Source: Arthrobacter_M sp030063245
GTDB taxonomy: Bacteria; Actinomycetota; Actinomycetes; Actinomycetales; Micrococcaceae
Assembly: GCF_051131705.1 (NCBI RefSeq)
Contig: NZ_CP180316.1
Coordinates: forward strand, 62,001 to 126,000
Direction of reading: 5' to 3'
Length of the DNA stretch: 64,000 bases
The translations under genes and the position numbers were made by a program. Of this stretch, positions 17,167-26,468 are shown piece by piece. Every line of letters starts with the position of its first letter. The first letter of the stretch is position 1. The notes under the pieces are model-generated. The model had not been told where the DNA came from. It ran no database searches and saw only the letters and a program-made list of their open reading frames with translations.

Positions 17167-18240
17167 GTGGCAATCACGATCAGCGACGTCGCAAGTGCGG
17201 CGGGGGTGAGCAAGGGTGCGGTTTCCCTTGCGCTCAACGGCCATGCAGGCGTGGGGGACCAGACCCGGCAGCGGATTCTCGACACCGCGAAGACGCTGGG
17301 CTGGACGCCGAGCCTTCGCGCGAAGAGCCTGAGGTCCGCAAAGGCGTACGCCCTGGGTCTGGTGATTGCCCGTGAGGCCAAGCTGTTGGGCTCGGATCCG
17401 TTCTTCCCGGCGTTCATCGCCGGGGTTGAGACGACGCTGGAAAAGCATGAGTACACGTTGGTGCTGACGGTCGCCACCGAGCCGGGTGCCGAGGAGCGCA
17501 GTTACCGCAAGCTTGCCGACGGAGGCCGGGTGGACGGGGTGATCCTCACCGACGTGCGCCACGACGATTCGCGCATTGCCTTGCTCCGCAGGCTCGGGCT
17601 TCCGGCGGTGACGCTGAGCCGGCCTGCTGTGCCGTCGCCGTTTCCCGCGGTCTGCATGGACGACGCCGCCGGCATTACGGCCGCCGTCGAGCACCTCATT
17701 TCGCTCGGCCACACGCGCATCGCGCACGTTGGCGGGGCACAGGTTTACATCCACGGCCGCAGCCGGCGCCGGGCATGGGAAAGCGCGCTGAGCGCAGCCG
17801 GGTTGGCGACGGACCTGTTCGCGGAGGCGGACTTCACGGCACCCGGCGGCGTTGCGGCGACGGCAAGGCTGCTGACGCGCAAGGACAGGCCCACGGCGAT
17901 TGTCTACGCCAACGATCTGATGGCCACGGCGGGGCAGTCCTACGCGCAGACACACGGGTTGAATGTGCCGGCTGACCTGTCCATCACCGGATATGACAAT
18001 GCGCAGTTCGCGCGGTATTTGAATCCGCCGCTGACCACAATTGCTGCAGATCCGCTGGCGTGGGGACGGCAGGCCGCGGCCATGCTGCTGGCCCAGTTGG
18101 ATGGAACGCACGACGGCGGCGACCTGGTTCTCGGCCCGCCGCGCCTTTTGCTGCGGGGCTCCACCGGAGCGGTGCCGCCGCACGCGGTACCTGCCGTCGC
18201 CGGCGGCCGCTACCAGCACATTTCGACAGCAGGGACTTAG
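17167..18240 (+). CDS. LacI-family transcriptional regulator
   Basis: 357 aa from GTG 17167, preceded by AGGTGAG at the right spacing; the longer frame from 17122 would begin inside the operator. HTH at the extreme N-terminus (ITISDVASAAGVSKGAVSLALNG) followed by the hinge helix (LRAKSLRSAKAYALG) and a periplasmic-binding-protein-like sugar domain. It precedes a sugar ABC importer and a GH130 gene and should be their local repressor, released by the imported sugar. Confidence 0.9.
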   Translation: MAITISDVASAAGVSKGAVSLALNGHAGVGDQTRQRILDTAKTLGWTPSLRAKSLRSAKAYALGLVIAREAKLLGSDPFFPAFIAGVETTLEKHEYTLVLTVATEPGAEERSYRKLADGGRVDGVILTDVRHDDSRIALLRRLGLPAVTLSRPAVPSPFPAVCMDDAAGITAAVEHLISLGHTRIAHVGGAQVYIHGRSRRRAWESALSAAGLATDLFAEADFTAPGGVAATARLLTRKDRPTAIVYANDLMATAGQSYAQTHGLNVPADLSITGYDNAQFARYLNPPLTTIAADPLAWGRQAAAMLLAQLDGTHDGGDLVLGPPRLLLRGSTGAVPPHAVPAVAGGRYQHISTAGT

Positions 18241-18270
18241 CCAGGAATCAATCCATCGTCAGGAGACGCA

Positions 18271-19575
18271 ATGAAACGCACCACAAGCAGTGTCCGGATC
18301 CTGTCCATGGCGGCGATCGCCGTCCTGGGCGCAGGGTTGGCAGCCTGCGGCGGCGGGGGAGGAGGCAGCAGTTCGGCCTCCTCGGCCACCACGGCCAAGG
18401 GCCCGATCAAGATCTGGTACTCAAACAACGAGTTTGAGGTCAAATGGGGCAAGGAAATGGTGGCCGCCTGGAACCAGGCCCATCCGGATCAGTTGGTCGA
18501 TGCGCAGGAGATCCCGGCCGGAAAGAGCTCCGAAGAAACCATCGGCGCCGCCATCACAGCGGGCAACGCGCCGTGCCTGGTCTTTAATACCGCACCGGTG
18601 GCCGTGCCGCAGTTCCAGAAGCAGGGCGGCCTTGTCGCTCTTGACTCCTTCCCGGACGGCGCTCAGTACATCAAGGACCGCACCGGGGATCTGGCCGACC
18701 AATACAAATCGACGGACGGGAAGCTCTACCAGCTGCCGTGGAAGTCCAACCCGGTGGTGCTGTTCTACAACAAGGATCTGTTCGCCAAGGCCGGTCTGGA
18801 CCCGGCGAACCCCAAGCTGGGCACGGAGTCCGAGCTGCTGGACACGGCACGCACGCTGGTGAAGTCCGGAGCCGCGCAAAAGGCCATCTGGCCCTCGCCG
18901 GCGGGGGATTATTTCCAGTCCTGGTTCGATTTCTACCCGTTCTACGCCGCCAACAGCAAGGGGACGCAGCTGATCAAGGACGGCAAGGCCACCTTCGACG
19001 ACGACCAGGGCAAGCAGGTCGCGTCCATGTTCGCGACGCTGTACAAGGAGAACCTGGCCTCCAAGGAGGTCTACCAGGGCGATTCCTTTGCGGAGGGGAA
19101 ATCCGCCATGGCGCTCGCCGGCCCGTGGGCCATCGCGTCCTACAAGGACAAGGTGAACTGGGGGTCCGTGCCGATTCCGGGGACCGAAAAGCAGGACAAG
19201 TCGTATACCTTCTCCGACGCGAAGAACGTGGGGTTGTACTCCGCCTGCAAGAACCAGGGCACGGCCTGGGAGGTGCTGAAATTCGCCACCAGCAAGGACG
19301 AGGACGGCAAGCTGCTCTCCGAGACCGGCCAGATGCCGATGCGCAAGGACCTGCCCGCCACGTACGCGGACTATTTCACCGCGAACCCCCTATACAAGGA
19401 CTTCGCGGACCAGGCCAGCCGGACCGTGGAAGTTCCCAATGTGACGAACTCGGTGCAGATCTGGCAGGCGTTCCGCGATGCCTGGAACAAGTCGGTAATT
19501 TTCGCCAACCAAAGCATTGACGACGCGTTCAAGGGCGCGGCGGACAAGATCAACCAACTTGCGGCGCAGAAGTAA
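18271..19575 (+). CDS. Sugar ABC transporter substrate-binding lipoprotein
   Basis: 434 aa. Signal peptide with a lipobox LAAC (Cys26), then a Gly/Ser-rich linker. The body has the family 1 extracellular solute-binding pattern: IKIWYSNNEFEVKWGKEM, AGNAPCLVFNT, YQLPWKSNPVVLFYNKDLF, and AMALAGPWAIASYK. It is anchored outside the membrane and delivers an oligosaccharide to the two permeases that follow. The start has AGGAGA 8 bp upstream. No ATPase gene is nearby; such systems often share a common MsmK/MsiK-type ATPase encoded elsewhere. Confidence 0.92.
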   Translation: MKRTTSSVRILSMAAIAVLGAGLAACGGGGGGSSSASSATTAKGPIKIWYSNNEFEVKWGKEMVAAWNQAHPDQLVDAQEIPAGKSSEETIGAAITAGNAPCLVFNTAPVAVPQFQKQGGLVALDSFPDGAQYIKDRTGDLADQYKSTDGKLYQLPWKSNPVVLFYNKDLFAKAGLDPANPKLGTESELLDTARTLVKSGAAQKAIWPSPAGDYFQSWFDFYPFYAANSKGTQLIKDGKATFDDDQGKQVASMFATLYKENLASKEVYQGDSFAEGKSAMALAGPWAIASYKDKVNWGSVPIPGTEKQDKSYTFSDAKNVGLYSACKNQGTAWEVLKFATSKDEDGKLLSETGQMPMRKDLPATYADYFTANPLYKDFADQASRTVEVPNVTNSVQIWQAFRDAWNKSVIFANQSIDDAFKGAADKINQLAAQK

Positions 19576-19588
19576 CGGGTGATCGGCC

Positions 19589-20623
19589 ATGTCACTTCGT
19601 TCCGCCGGCGGCGCATCCCGCCGGGACGGCGCGCCGGCAACCGGCCCGGAGGCGGGTGCGCCGCCGTCGGCCGGTCAGCAGCCGGCAGGCAGGAAACCAT
19701 TGCGGCGCAAATCCGGCCGCCCGGAGATCAAACAGAAGTTCCGGCCACTGGGTAAGCAGCCGCTGGGCCTGCTGTTCAGCGCACCGTATGTGATCTTCAT
19801 TCTGGGCGTGCTGGCGTATCCGCTGGGTTATGCCGTCTGGATCTCTTTCCATCAGTTCTATTTCACCGCCCCCGGCGTACAGGTGGCGCGGCCGTTCGTG
19901 GGCATCGACAACTACATCACGGTGCTTTCCGACCCCGCGGTGCAGCGGTCCTTTTTGAACATCCTGGTGTTCATGGTGATCAACGTCCCGCTGACCGTGG
20001 GCCTGTCCCTGATCCTGGCAAATGCGCTGAACCGCATTACCCGGCTCAAGACATTCTTCCGGGTCAGCTACTACGTTCCCTATGTCACGGCCAGCGTCGC
20101 CGTGATCGGCGTCTGGCTTTTCCTGTTCCAGCAAAACGGGCTGATCAACTCGCTCCTGGGCCCGCTGGCGCCGAACCCGTCCTGGCTGGTGAATTCCTGG
20201 CTGGCGATGCCGACAGTGGCGCTGTACGTGACGTGGAAGCAGCTGGGGTTTTTCATTCTGCTGTACCTGGCCGCACTGCAGAACATTCCGGACGAGCTGT
20301 ACGAATCGGCGTCCGTGGACGGCGGCAACAAATGGGTGCAGTTCTGGAACATCACGGTGCCCGGGGTCCGCTCCGCCAGCGTCCTGGTGACCCTGCTGGC
20401 AACCATTACCGGCGCCAATCTCTTTACCGAGCCATATCTGCTCACCGGCGGCGGAGGGCCCGATGGTGCCTCAAGTTCTCCGGTGTTCCTGATGTACCAG
20501 AAGGGCATTCTGCAGGGGAATCCGGACGTGGCGGCGGCGCTGGGCGTGGTGCTCGTCATCGGCGTTTTGCTGATTGCACTGATCCAGAACCGGCTCGTCG
20601 GCGGCAAAAGCGGGGAGGAATAA
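19589..20623 (+). CDS. Sugar ABC transporter permease (MalF/UgpA type)
   Basis: 344 aa, with about 60 residues of basic, low-complexity cytoplasmic N-terminus before the first membrane segment (LLFSAPYVIFILGVLAYPLG), and six membrane segments overall. The EAA loop that contacts the ATPase is visible as ELYESASVDGGNKWVQFW at about 235. It is 13 bp after the binding protein, so in the same operon. Confidence 0.9.
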   Translation: MSLRSAGGASRRDGAPATGPEAGAPPSAGQQPAGRKPLRRKSGRPEIKQKFRPLGKQPLGLLFSAPYVIFILGVLAYPLGYAVWISFHQFYFTAPGVQVARPFVGIDNYITVLSDPAVQRSFLNILVFMVINVPLTVGLSLILANALNRITRLKTFFRVSYYVPYVTASVAVIGVWLFLFQQNGLINSLLGPLAPNPSWLVNSWLAMPTVALYVTWKQLGFFILLYLAALQNIPDELYESASVDGGNKWVQFWNITVPGVRSASVLVTLLATITGANLFTEPYLLTGGGGPDGASSSPVFLMYQKGILQGNPDVAAALGVVLVIGVLLIALIQNRLVGGKSGEE

Positions 20624-20624
20624 C

Positions 20625-21491
20625 ATGTCGGTCACCTCGAAAAAGGCGTCGGTGGAGAAGCGCCGGAATCTGAGCGTGGGCAGTTTCATCCTGCTGGCCC
20701 TCGGCGCCTTCGTGTTCCTCTTCCCTTTCTATTACATGCTGATCGGCTCGCTGCAGACCTCCCCGGACACCTCCGTGGGAGGAGCGTTCCCGGAGCCGGG
20801 CAACCTGACGGGGGAGAACTACGTCAACATCAACGGCTCCATCAATCTGTTCAAGGGGCTGCTGAATTCCGGCATCTTCACCGGCGGGGTCATCCTGGCC
20901 ACCTTGGTTTTCGGCCTGCTGGTGGGTTACGCGCTGGCGCAGATGCAGTTCCGCGGCCGCGGGGTGGTGTTCGCCATGATGCTGCTGGTGCAGATGATCC
21001 CGTTCCAGCTGCTGCTCATTCCGCTGTACGTGATGATCGTCCGCGACTACGGCCTGGGCGATAACTACCTGGGCATGATCCTGCCGTTCGCGATCAATTC
21101 CACCGCGGTGTTCGTGTTCCGGCAGTATTTCATGCAGCTGCCGTCCACGCTGTTCGAGGCGGCACGGATCGACGGCGCCAGCGAACTGCGGATCCTGTGG
21201 CAGGTTGCCATCCCGCTGGTCCGCCCGGCCATTGTCACCGCGATCCTGCTGACCTTCATTGGTCCCTGGAACGAGTTCCTCTGGCCGTTCCTGGTCACCA
21301 AGGACCAGTCGCTGCAGCCGTTGGCGGTGTCGCTTGCCAACTACATTTCCAACATTGCCGCCACCGCGTCCAACCCGTTTGGCGCCATTCTGGCCGGTGC
21401 CTGCGTTCTCGCGGCGCCCGCCGTCGTGCTCTTCATTTTCTTCCAGCGTCAATTCATTTCGACCAATATCGGATCCAGCGTGAAGGGCTAA
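20625..21491 (+). CDS. Sugar ABC transporter permease (MalG/UgpE type)
   Basis: 288 aa. Six membrane segments and the EAA loop FEAARIDGASELRILW. One base separates it from the first permease, and its TAA overlaps the ATG of the GH130 gene, so all are translated as one unit. It forms the heterodimeric membrane channel with the preceding protein. Confidence 0.9.
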   Translation: MSVTSKKASVEKRRNLSVGSFILLALGAFVFLFPFYYMLIGSLQTSPDTSVGGAFPEPGNLTGENYVNINGSINLFKGLLNSGIFTGGVILATLVFGLLVGYALAQMQFRGRGVVFAMMLLVQMIPFQLLLIPLYVMIVRDYGLGDNYLGMILPFAINSTAVFVFRQYFMQLPSTLFEAARIDGASELRILWQVAIPLVRPAIVTAILLTFIGPWNEFLWPFLVTKDQSLQPLAVSLANYISNIAATASNPFGAILAGACVLAAPAVVLFIFFQRQFISTNIGSSVKG

Positions 21492-22579
21492 TGAGCATGA
21501 GTTCTTCACCATCGGCGTTTCCGGCGGTCCCCTTCACACTGATCCGCGCCGGCGTCATTATGGTTCCGCAGGAGGGCAACGACTTCGAGGCAGCGGGCGT
21601 GCTCAACCCTGCCAGCGGATGGACCCGTGAGGGCGAGCTGTATTTGCTGCCCCGGCTGGTGGCCGCCGGCAACGTTTCCCGCGTGGGGCTGGCCAAAGTG
21701 GTCATGAACGACGACGGCGTCCCCGCGTCGGTGGAGCGCGAGGGTATTGTGCTGGCACCGGATGAGGGCTGGGAACGTGGGCTGCAGAACGCCGGCACCG
21801 AGGACCCGCGCACCACCTGGGTCCCCGCACTGGACAGGCATTTGATGACCTACGTGGCGTACGGGCCGCTGGGTCCGCGGCTGGCTTTTGCCTGGTCCGG
21901 GGACCTGCGCTCCTGGCACCGGCTGGGTCCGTGCTTTTTTGAGTATCAGGCGGATCTGTCCATGGATCTGAATCTGTTTCCGAACAAGGATGCCGTCTTT
22001 TTTCCGGAGCCGGTGAACGACCCCGACGGCGTCCCCTCCTACGCGATGCTGCACCGGCCGATGTGGGACCTGGGCTGGGTCCGCGACGGCGAGGGGGAAC
22101 ACCTGCCCGCCGGTCTGACCGATAACCGGCCGGGCATTTGGATCTCCTATGTCCCGGTGGCCGAGGTGGAGCGGGATTTCCGCAACCTGGTGCACATGTC
22201 TAAGCACCGGCTGGTGGCGTTGAGCGAATTCCCGTTCGAGGAACTGAAGATCGGCGCCGGGCCGGCGCCCATCAGGATTGACGAGGGCTGGCTGCTGATC
22301 CACCACGGCGTTTCCGGCGAAATGGAAAAGTCAGACTTCGCCCTCCAACAGAAGGTCAACTACGCCGCCGCGGCCATGATCCTGGACGCCAATGACCCCT
22401 CCAAGGTGGTTGCCCGCAGTGCTGCGCCGCTGCTGGCGCCGGAAACGGCGGATGAAAAGTCGGGGATCGTTCCGAATGTCGTCTTTCCGACGGCCATCGA
22501 AGAAGTCGCCGGCCAGCTCTTCGTCTTCTACGGCATGGCCGACTCCAAGATCGGAGTCGCCAGGCTCGACCGCATCTGA
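21491..22579 (+). CDS. GH130-family glycoside phosphorylase
   Basis: 362 aa from ATG 21491; a second in-frame ATG is 6 bp later. No signal peptide, so cytoplasmic. The five-bladed propeller family signature NAGTEDPRTTW is present at about 97-107, with PRLAFAWSGDLRSWHRLGP and DEGWLLIHHGVSG further on. GH130 enzymes phosphorolyse beta-1,2- or beta-1,4-mannosidic bonds (a few hydrolyse them), giving mannose-1-phosphate. Translational overlap with the permease shows it acts on the imported sugar. Confidence 0.85.
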   Translation: MSMSSSPSAFPAVPFTLIRAGVIMVPQEGNDFEAAGVLNPASGWTREGELYLLPRLVAAGNVSRVGLAKVVMNDDGVPASVEREGIVLAPDEGWERGLQNAGTEDPRTTWVPALDRHLMTYVAYGPLGPRLAFAWSGDLRSWHRLGPCFFEYQADLSMDLNLFPNKDAVFFPEPVNDPDGVPSYAMLHRPMWDLGWVRDGEGEHLPAGLTDNRPGIWISYVPVAEVERDFRNLVHMSKHRLVALSEFPFEELKIGAGPAPIRIDEGWLLIHHGVSGEMEKSDFALQQKVNYAAAAMILDANDPSKVVARSAAPLLAPETADEKSGIVPNVVFPTAIEEVAGQLFVFYGMADSKIGVARLDRI

Positions 22580-22654
22580 CCCACGCCCGGCGAACGGCCG
22601 CGGCCGGTGCGGCCGCGTGGAGACCCAACACCCGCATATTATCAGGAGGCAGAG

Positions 22655-24747
22655 ATGGTCCGCATAGCCACTATTCCACGAATAATGACCAAACCGGTGG
22701 CCATCGTCGCCGCTTTGTCGATGCTGCTGCTCGGGGCGGAAACGGCCGCCGCGGCGCCCCGGCACCTCAGGTGACGGTCGCGCCACCGGCAACTGCGCCG
22801 CCGTCGTCCGTCCCGTTGACCAACCTGGCCCATCTGAACTTTCTGCTGGACGCCGTCGCGCTGAAATCCATGAGCGGGCACACCACGTACCAGCTGGAGC
22901 AGCAGCCGGCCGCGCAGGCGCCGTGGACGTATGCCGACAAGAACGCCGACGGCAGCTACACGCGGCTGGGAGGCGGCACCCTTGACAGTGCCACCGGGTA
23001 CTGGAGCCAGGGGGCCTTCAATGCCGACGATATTGCCCGTACGGCCGTCGTTTACCTGCGGCACTGGCAGCAGACCGGGAACGCCGGCAGCCGGGAGCAC
23101 GCCTTCCAGACGCTGCGCTCGCTGACGTACCTGCAGACCACAGCCGGTCCCAACGCCGGCAATGTGGTGCTCTGGCAGCAGGCCGACGGCACGCTGAACC
23201 CGAGCGCCAAGCCGGTGGAACTGCCCGATCCATCGGATTCGGCCGAGTCCTACTGGCTGGCCCGGACGGTATGGGCCCTCGGTGAGGGGTACGCGGCGTT
23301 CAAATCCGCGGACCCCCAGTTCGCTGCCTTTCTGGCCGACCGGCTGCACTTGGCTCTGGCTTCCCTGAACCGTCAGTCGCTGGCAAAGTACGGGCACTTC
23401 TACGTGGCCGACGGCGTGCAGGTACCGGCGTGGCTGATCACCGGGGGCGCGGATGCTTCCGCGGAAGCGGTGCTCGGTCTCGCCGCGTACGTCACGGCCG
23501 CTCCCGGCGACGATGGCGCCACCATCGCGTTGCGCGAGCTGACCGAAGGCATCGCGGGGATGCCCTCCGGCTCCCTTCGGCAGTGGCCGTTCGGCGCCAT
23601 CCTGCCCTCCGTCACTTCCCAGTCCCTCTGGCATGCGTGGGGCGGCATGGCCCCGGCCGCCGTCGCGACGGCCTCTTCCGTCCTCCACCGGCCGGACCTG
23701 CTGGCCGCCGCGATCAAGGACTCCGCTGGGTTCACCCCCCAGCTGCTCGCCGCGGGCGGCCCGGACAACGCGTGGAGCCCGACGCCGGGCGAGGCGCAGA
23801 TTGCCTACGGCGTGGATTCGCGCGTTGAGTCCCTGGTGGCGACGGCGAAGGCCGCCAATGCGCCCGGGCTGCTGGACGTGGCGGCGGTTGCCGCGGCCTG
23901 GTTCTTCGGGGCCAACCACAATGGTGCCCCCGCCTACAACCCGGCCACCGGCACCGCCATCGACGGGATCGAAACGGACGGCCGGACCAACCCCAACTCC
24001 GGCGCCGAATCCACCATCCATACGCTGCTGAGCATGCTCACCCTTGACGCGAACCCGTCGCTTAAGGCCAAGGCCCTCGCCATCAATAAGACGGTCGGCA
24101 CCCATGGCCTCAGCGTCGTGGAGGCCGAATCCGGCAGCATAACCGGGGGAACCGTGGTGAAACCGGCCTCCACCTGGACCGGAGAAGCAAATATATCCGG
24201 TGGAGCATATGTCTACCTTACTGCCGGGGGGTCCGTTACCATCCCGGTTCCCGCCGACAACCAGGCCCGCAACGTCTACCCGATCGTCAACCGCAGCATC
24301 GCCCCGGCCGGAAATACCTCGTGGACGTCCGGGCGGACCATGCTGGGCACAACCCCCAACGCCTGCGCGGGAGCGCAGGGAGTGACAGGAGCGCCGGGGA
24401 TCCTCTACCCGTTCGCGCTGGGTTCGCCGCTGCCGGCCGGAAACACGGCCTCCGTCGTCGGGCGTTCCAGCGGGACCGCAGCCATCGATGCGCTGCTGAT
24501 CCAGCCGGAAATCTCCTCCGTATCTGTCAGCGGACCCGGCGGGGACTCGAGCCTGTACGTCAGTGCAGCGGCGCGCACAGCCGTCCAACGCGTTGATCTG
24601 CCGAAGGGGTTCAAGCTGCAGCAGCAGGCGTTCGACTCCTCCGGCCGCCCTGTCCCGGCCGGCCCGAACGGCAACGGAGCCGACCACTCCGGCCGGGTCA
24701 CGGTGGTCCCCGGCGGATTTACCTGGGTGACGCTGGTTCGAAAGTAG
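22655..24747 (+). pseudogene. Secreted six-hairpin glycosidase-like protein with a frameshift after the signal peptide
   Basis: ATG 22655 follows AGGAGGCAGAG and encodes a good signal peptide (MTKPVAIVAALSMLLLGAE, then TAAAAP), but this frame stops at 22772. The long mature frame (658 aa from GTG 22771) continues one frame over, so a single-base indel near 22755-22760 separates export signal from enzyme. The mature part has helical repeats with YWSQGAFNADDIARTAVVYL, ESYWLARTVWALGEGY and AAWFFGANHNG, and a beta-rich C-terminal domain after about residue 450, typical of (alpha/alpha)6 glycosidases. I cannot name the GH family. It probably released oligosaccharides outside the cell for the importer. 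Confidence 0.65.
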
Positions 24748-24788
24748 CGCCAGCGCCTGCCGGAAAAGGCGCGGCAGGGTGAGGATGT

Positions 24789-25055
24789 TCAGAGATTCCT
24801 ATAGACCTCTCTTCGACGGGCCACGTCCACAATGAGGACGAGGATCTGTTGGTCATCGATGGTGGCAAGGATCCGGTAGTCGCCGACGCGGTAGCGCCAG
24901 AAATCCTCATTGACCAGTTTCTTGCCGAGGAGCCGGGGATTCTCCAGCGGCTGGAGCTTTTCTTCCAGGAACCGCCGAATCCGTCGTGCCGCCACTGGGT
25001 CGAGGTTCTTGACCTGCTTCGCGGCCCCGGGCGTAAAACGGACGGCGTAGCTCAA
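24789..25055 (-). CDS. RelE/ParE-family toxin
   Basis: 88 aa from TTG 25055, overlapping the TGA that would end the intact antitoxin (TTGA); this is the normal coupling. The sequence SYAVRFTPGAAKQVKNLDP, GKKLVNEDFWRYRVGDYRI and VLIVDVARRREVYR is a textbook RelE: the WRYRVGDYRI strand and the final Arg/Tyr residues are the mRNA-cleavage face. Such toxins cut mRNA in the ribosomal A site. Confidence 0.88.
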   Translation of the reverse strand: MSYAVRFTPGAAKQVKNLDPVAARRIRRFLEEKLQPLENPRLLGKKLVNEDFWRYRVGDYRILATIDDQQILVLIVDVARRREVYRNL

Positions 25056-25269
25056 TGAGGCCAGTCGATGGAGGCGAGGTCCACGGCGTCGTCGTTGGAG
25101 TGAGTAATTCTTCCAAAGCATCCTTGGCGAGGAAATAGTCCTCATACTCGTCCAAATACTGCGTCAAGGCCTCGGTCGTGTAAAACGTCTTGGTGCGCCC
25201 TGTACCCAAGGCTAGGCGCTCCAGCCGCTCCATGGTCAGCGCATCCAATCGAACGTTCATCTGTGGCAT
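25052..25269 (-). pseudogene. RelB-type antitoxin gene, apparently frameshifted near its end
   Basis: ATG 25269. Ribbon-helix-helix N-terminus MPQMNVRLDALTMERLERLA, then the toxin-binding helix ALTQYLDEYEDYFLAKDALEE. After this the frame runs on into the toxin gene, while one base over the expected tail THSNDDAVDLASIDWPH ends at 25052, exactly at the toxin start. So an indel near 25105-25112 probably replaced the toxin-neutralising tail. Either the antitoxin is a read-through variant or this is a sequencing error. Confidence 0.6.
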
Positions 25270-25285
25270 GGACTCGTCCCCTTCG

Positions 25286-25305
25286 GCTCTATACAAATAT
25301 AGAGC
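25286..25305. promoter_or_regulatory. Antitoxin operator: 8-bp perfect inverted repeat
   Basis: GCTCTATA, a CAAA spacer, then TATAGAGC, located 17 bp upstream of the antitoxin ATG. TA-rich palindromes at this position are the autoregulatory operators of ribbon-helix-helix antitoxins, and a TATATT-like -10 box lies inside it on the reverse strand. Confidence 0.65.
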
Positions 25306-25510
25306 GGAGGGGGAGGGGCGCGGAAGGAGGGGCCATGACGAACGGCCGGGTCCCGGATTGGTCAACCCCGGCTTCGCCGGCCGGACCGTTCCGCACCCGC
25401 TAGAGACGAGCGCACCCGCTGTAGCAGCCGCATCCGTCTACAACGGGTGCGGCATCGTCGGTGTTCTCTCTACGGTTCCCTAATGGTCTACCAGGAGTAT
25501 ACTTTTCAGC

Positions 25511-25747
25511 ATGGCAGACACCACCACGGTCAAGGTCCAGACCAGCACCCGCGATCTGCTCCTGGAGATCGGAGCTTCCCGACGCCAGAGCGCCGACCAA
25601 GTGATTCTGGCCGCTCTGACAGCGATGCGGCGTGACGAACGCCGCCACGTCGCGGCCGCCGAAGCCCGTGCCATCAAGGACGACGCAGCGGACCTTTCCG
25701 AAATTCGGGCGATCCAGCAGGATATGGCCGCGTTGCATGAGGGGTGA
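25511..25747 (+). CDS. Ribbon-helix-helix antitoxin of a MazF-type toxin
   Basis: 78 aa. N-terminal VKVQTSTRDLLLEIGASRRQSADQVILAAL fits a ribbon-helix-helix or MazE-like DNA-binding domain; the acidic tail (AIKDDAADLSEIRAIQQDMA) would thread into the toxin. TATACT ends 7 bp before the ATG, so the message may start at the A of ATG and be leaderless; an AGGAG further upstream has poor spacing. It overlaps the toxin gene by 11 bases. Confidence 0.75.
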   Translation: MADTTTVKVQTSTRDLLLEIGASRRQSADQVILAALTAMRRDERRHVAAAEARAIKDDAADLSEIRAIQQDMAALHEG

Positions 25748-26042
25748 GGTCTACCGGCTGCCGGCGCGCGGCAAGGGCCACGAACAGAAGGGCCGGCGCT
25801 ACGCCGTCGTGCTGCAGCCGGATTGGCTCGCGCTCAGCACCTGGATCGTCGCCTTCACCAGCACCAGCGCACGGGCGACCAGCTTTCGGCCGCTGGTGTC
25901 CGTCGCCGGGAGGCAGACGCTGGTCATGTGCGACCAGCTTGCCGCCGTAGACCTCAACCGCCTCCGTGAGAGGGCCGGTTTCCTGACCCTCGAGGAGATG
26001 CAGCGGGTCGACGAGGCCCTCGCACTGGTCTTGGACCTGTAA
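25737..26042 (+). CDS. mazF: MazF/PemK-family mRNA interferase toxin
   Basis: 101 aa from ATG 25737. The family opening RGEVYRLPARGKGHEQKGRRYAVVLQ and the strand VMCDQLAAVDLNRL, with the conserved core arginine and serine/threonine positions, mark a MazF. It cuts single-stranded RNA at short specific sites. The start lies inside the antitoxin gene, giving coupled translation. Confidence 0.88.
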   Translation: MRGEVYRLPARGKGHEQKGRRYAVVLQPDWLALSTWIVAFTSTSARATSFRPLVSVAGRQTLVMCDQLAAVDLNRLRERAGFLTLEEMQRVDEALALVLDL

Positions 26043-26468
26043 CGGATCTTTGCCCCGAACCTAAGGCGGCTGTTGCACTGAACGCGATGCTGTCGTCGCC
26101 GTCCGGCAGGCTTGGTTCCCTTACGACGATTGCGGGACCGGCCAGCGGGACGGTCCGCCAGCCGTAGCGTCAGGCTGAAACAGAGGCTGCATTCCCGGTG
26201 CCGGCCCCGCCGCCGCGAGCCCCGCCGTCGGCCCCAGCGCCGGTCCCCCCGCCGGCCCCGCCGCCGACCGCCGTGGCGCTATCCTGCAGCCATCGCCGGT
26301 GTCCGACCAGCGTTACCGCAGAGGCGAGCACGGCGGATCTTGTCGAGCACCGACTTCAGTGCCTCTGCAGCAGCTTCCTGCGCTTTGAGCTCCTTGGCCC
26401 CCTGGCGGGCGGCCGCGCGCTCTTCGGCCGTGGATTCCGGGCCGGACTTTTTGGTTGGCGCCCTGCGT
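26043..26468. other. Low-complexity stretch, no firm gene
   Basis: Contains a CCG/GCC-rich run at about 26199-26275 that would encode a Pro/Ala repeat. On the reverse strand at about 26290-26470 a short frame reads ERRAPTKKSGPES and ERAAARQGAKELKAQEAAAE, which looks like a Lys/Ala-rich tail of a lost gene. No family assigned. Confidence 0.4.

Noticed and set aside
22642..24687. 681-codon minus-strand frame opposite the secreted protein
   Set aside because: Composition artefact, Gly/Arg-rich and without motifs.
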